Shown piece after piece: positions 30,880 to 32,173 of a stretch of 32,173 nt of DNA. The DNA lies in the NCBI GenBank assembly GCA_016934335.1, contig JAFGTC010000235.1, forward strand, positions 1 through 32,173, in the 5' to 3' direction. Source of the DNA: Candidatus Omnitrophota bacterium (GTDB lineage: Bacteria; Hinthialibacterota; Hinthialibacteria; Hinthialibacterales; Hinthialibacteraceae). The translations under genes and the position numbers were made by a program. A model generated the notes under the pieces. The model saw nothing but the letters and a program-made list of their open reading frames with translations. It was not told the DNA's origin and ran no database searches. Position 1 is the stretch's first letter. Every line of letters starts with the position of its first letter.

Positions 30880-32173
30880 TTATGTCGGATGATTCAAAGG
30901 ATCCGCGCCGATCGCTTCGTCCAAAAAGCGAGTTCCGTTGAAGATCAGCGGTTCGCCGTATCCGTGCAGCCATGGCTGGGTAACGATGTATTTCGACTCG
31001 TGCCACAGGATAAGAGCCGGAGATTTTTCGTAGACGGCCCGGTTGGCCTGCTCCAGCAGCGGCTTCCGTTTGGAGGGATCGAGTTCGCGCTGCGACGCTT
31101 CGATGAGAGAATCGACCTCGGCGTCGCGGAAGCGCGACATGTTTCCCGAACCGATTTGCGAGGAATGGAAAAGCGGGTATAAAAAATTATCCGCATCGGG
31201 ATAGTCGGCGAACCAACCACGGTAGGCGGCGTCGAATTGGCCGTCGCGGAGCGCCTGGCGATAGGTCACCCATTCCAAGCGCCGCAACCGGACAGGGACG
31301 CCGATTTCCTTCCAGACCGCCTGAATGACCTCGCCGGTGGTTCGCGTGAAATTTTCGCGCGAGGGCATAATCAGATCGACGCCGCGATCCATGAGGCCCG
31401 CTTCCGACAACAGGGAGCGCAGGCGGCCGGCGTCTTCGCGCATGGGCCGGCCGGCAGTGTGACCGTCCAGGCCGGGAGGCACGGGGCCGGCGCTGATTTC
31501 CCCCGCGCCTTCGCGGATCGCCTCCAAGAGCAGAGGCGCATCCACGGCCTGGCACAACGCGCGGCGCACTTCGGCGCGATCCAGCGGAGGGCGTTCGCAG
31601 TTCAACAGAATCATATCGACGTTGAGCACAGCGGCGCGGCGGGTGAACGCCTTCCATTGAGGGTGACTGCGCCAGCGCGGGATTTCCACGATGGGCAATG
31701 GATTGATGGCGGCCAGGCGGCCCGTTTCGAATTCGGCGATGGCGGTGAAGGGGCTGCTGACAATCTGGATGATCACTTTTTGAAGATGCGGCTTGCGATC
31801 CCAATACGACTCGCTGCGCTCGAACAGGAGGTATTGATCGTGCCGCCATTCGCGAAACAGCCACGGGCCGCTGCCGACCGGCTGTTCGCCGAAAGGAACG
31901 CCGTTCTTCTCGCAGCGTTCGATTTCTTCGCGGGGAACGATGGAGGCCGCGGGCATGGCCAGCAGCCCCAAAAACGGGGCGAAAGGCGCATCGAGGCGGA
32001 GAAGGACGGTCCAATCGTCCACGATTTGGATTTCCCGGATGCGCTCGACGACCCAGGTCGAGGGAGAAGCGATATCCGGATCGAGCACTCGCTGAAAGGA
32101 ATATTTTATATCGGAGGCGACGACGCGGCGCCCGTTGGAAAATTGTGCGTCGCGGCGCAAATGGAACGTATAG
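30880..32173 (-). CDS. Peptide/nickel-type ABC transporter substrate-binding protein, 5' truncated
   Basis: The frame runs past the right edge, so the N-terminus and signal peptide are missing. The first visible residues read YTFHLRRDAQFSNGRRV, the SBP_bac_5 family signature that is internal in complete proteins, so the TTG at 32160 is not a start. Further landmarks are VASDIKYSFQRVLDP, FLGLLAMPAASIVPREEIE, PVGSGPWLF, the ALCQAVDAPLLLEAIREG block, ALRDGQFDAAYRGWFADYPDADNFLYPLF and KSPALILWHESKYIV near the C-terminus. Such proteins bind oligopeptides, dipeptides, nickel or sugars in the periplasm and feed an ABC permease. No permease gene is in the window. The 431 visible residues suggest that about 100 or more are missing. 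The ligand cannot be told from this part. Confidence 0.93.
   Translation of the reverse strand, partial: YTFHLRRDAQFSNGRRVVASDIKYSFQRVLDPDIASPSTWVVERIREIQIVDDWTVLLRLDAPFAPFLGLLAMPAASIVPREEIERCEKNGVPFGEQPVGSGPWLFREWRHDQYLLFERSESYWDRKPHLQKVIIQIVSSPFTAIAEFETGRLAAINPLPIVEIPRWRSHPQWKAFTRRAAVLNVDMILLNCERPPLDRAEVRRALCQAVDAPLLLEAIREGAGEISAGPVPPGLDGHTAGRPMREDAGRLRSLLSEAGLMDRGVDLIMPSRENFTRTTGEVIQAVWKEIGVPVRLRRLEWVTYRQALRDGQFDAAYRGWFADYPDADNFLYPLFHSSQIGSGNMSRFRDAEVDSLIEASQRELDPSKRKPLLEQANRAVYEKSPALILWHESKYIVTQPWLHGYGEPLIFNGTRFLDEAIGADPLNHPT

Noticed and set aside
31187..32014. 275-codon arginine-rich open frame inside the substrate-binding-protein gene
   Set aside because: It is in another frame of the SBP_bac_5 gene and has the Arg/Pro/Ser-rich composition of an out-of-frame translation of GC-rich DNA.
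1..32173. CRISPR arrays, tRNA genes, insertion sequences
   Set aside because: No regularly spaced repeats, cloverleaf-like sequence or transposase-like frame was seen; gaps between genes are all under 260 bp.

Overview
The window looks like a chromosomal segment of an uncultured Gram-negative bacterium. It encodes many exported proteins, an HslUV protease, a tricorn-type protease, TAT-exported sugar-isomerase-like proteins and an ECF-type sigma factor with lineage-specific secreted partners. This mix, with roughly even base composition and a Bacteroidetes-style leucine-rich-repeat protein, suggests a PVC/FCB-neighbourhood lineage (Planctomycetes-, Hydrogenedentes-, Sumerlaeota- or Poribacteria-like). 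That placement is a low-confidence inference, because the window has no rRNA or other phylogenetic marker. I saw no tRNA or rRNA gene, insertion sequence, prophage or CRISPR array.

Layout. (1) 1-6191, minus strand: a pseudaminic-acid-type surface-sugar operon in transcription order pseB, pseC, pseG, a sugar N-formyltransferase, a TobZ/NodU-type carbamoyltransferase and a PIG-L/LmbE deacetylase cut by the left edge. The usual PseH acetyltransferase is absent and a formyltransferase overlaps pseG, which suggests an N-formylated, possibly O-carbamoylated nonulosonate. (2) 6432-9366: a membrane-anchored LRR protein and, divergently, a large protein resembling the heparinase II/III toroid fold. 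(3) 9449-11902, minus strand: a CheD chemoreceptor deamidase without chemotaxis neighbours, a secreted protein of unknown function and a dCMP deaminase. (4) 12153-17440: a TAT-exported hydroxypyruvate-isomerase-like TIM barrel, a divergent GntR/HutC regulator with a candidate operator between them, and a tricorn-like S41 protease. (5) 17462-22107, minus strand: a likely vitamin-precursor operon of HAD phosphatase, panB, panC, panD and nadB, joining pantothenate and NAD synthesis; panD and nadB both consume L-aspartate. (6) 22312-26855, plus strand: hslV and hslU, closely followed by an SGNH/AlgX-like membrane protein and an MBOAT O-acyltransferase. (7) 26887-30827, minus strand: a sigma factor, two paralogous secreted helical proteins (A and B), a third exported helical protein (C), and a 71-bp near-identical direct repeat that preserves the 3' end of a second sigma gene. 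(8) 30880 to the right edge: a 5'-truncated peptide-type ABC substrate-binding protein.

The most unusual parts are the sigma factor/secreted-paralog region with its sigma-gene remnant, the pseudaminate operon with formyl- and carbamoyltransferases in place of PseH, and the coupling of hslVU to a surface O-acylation pair. Several starts were moved from the longest open frame using Shine-Dalgarno sites and family alignment: pseG, the secreted 350-aa protein, the hyi-like gene, gntR, the tricorn gene, nadB, hslV (TTG), the HAD gene, the sigma factor, and secreted genes A and C. panC uses a TTG start supported by a strong ribosome-binding site.
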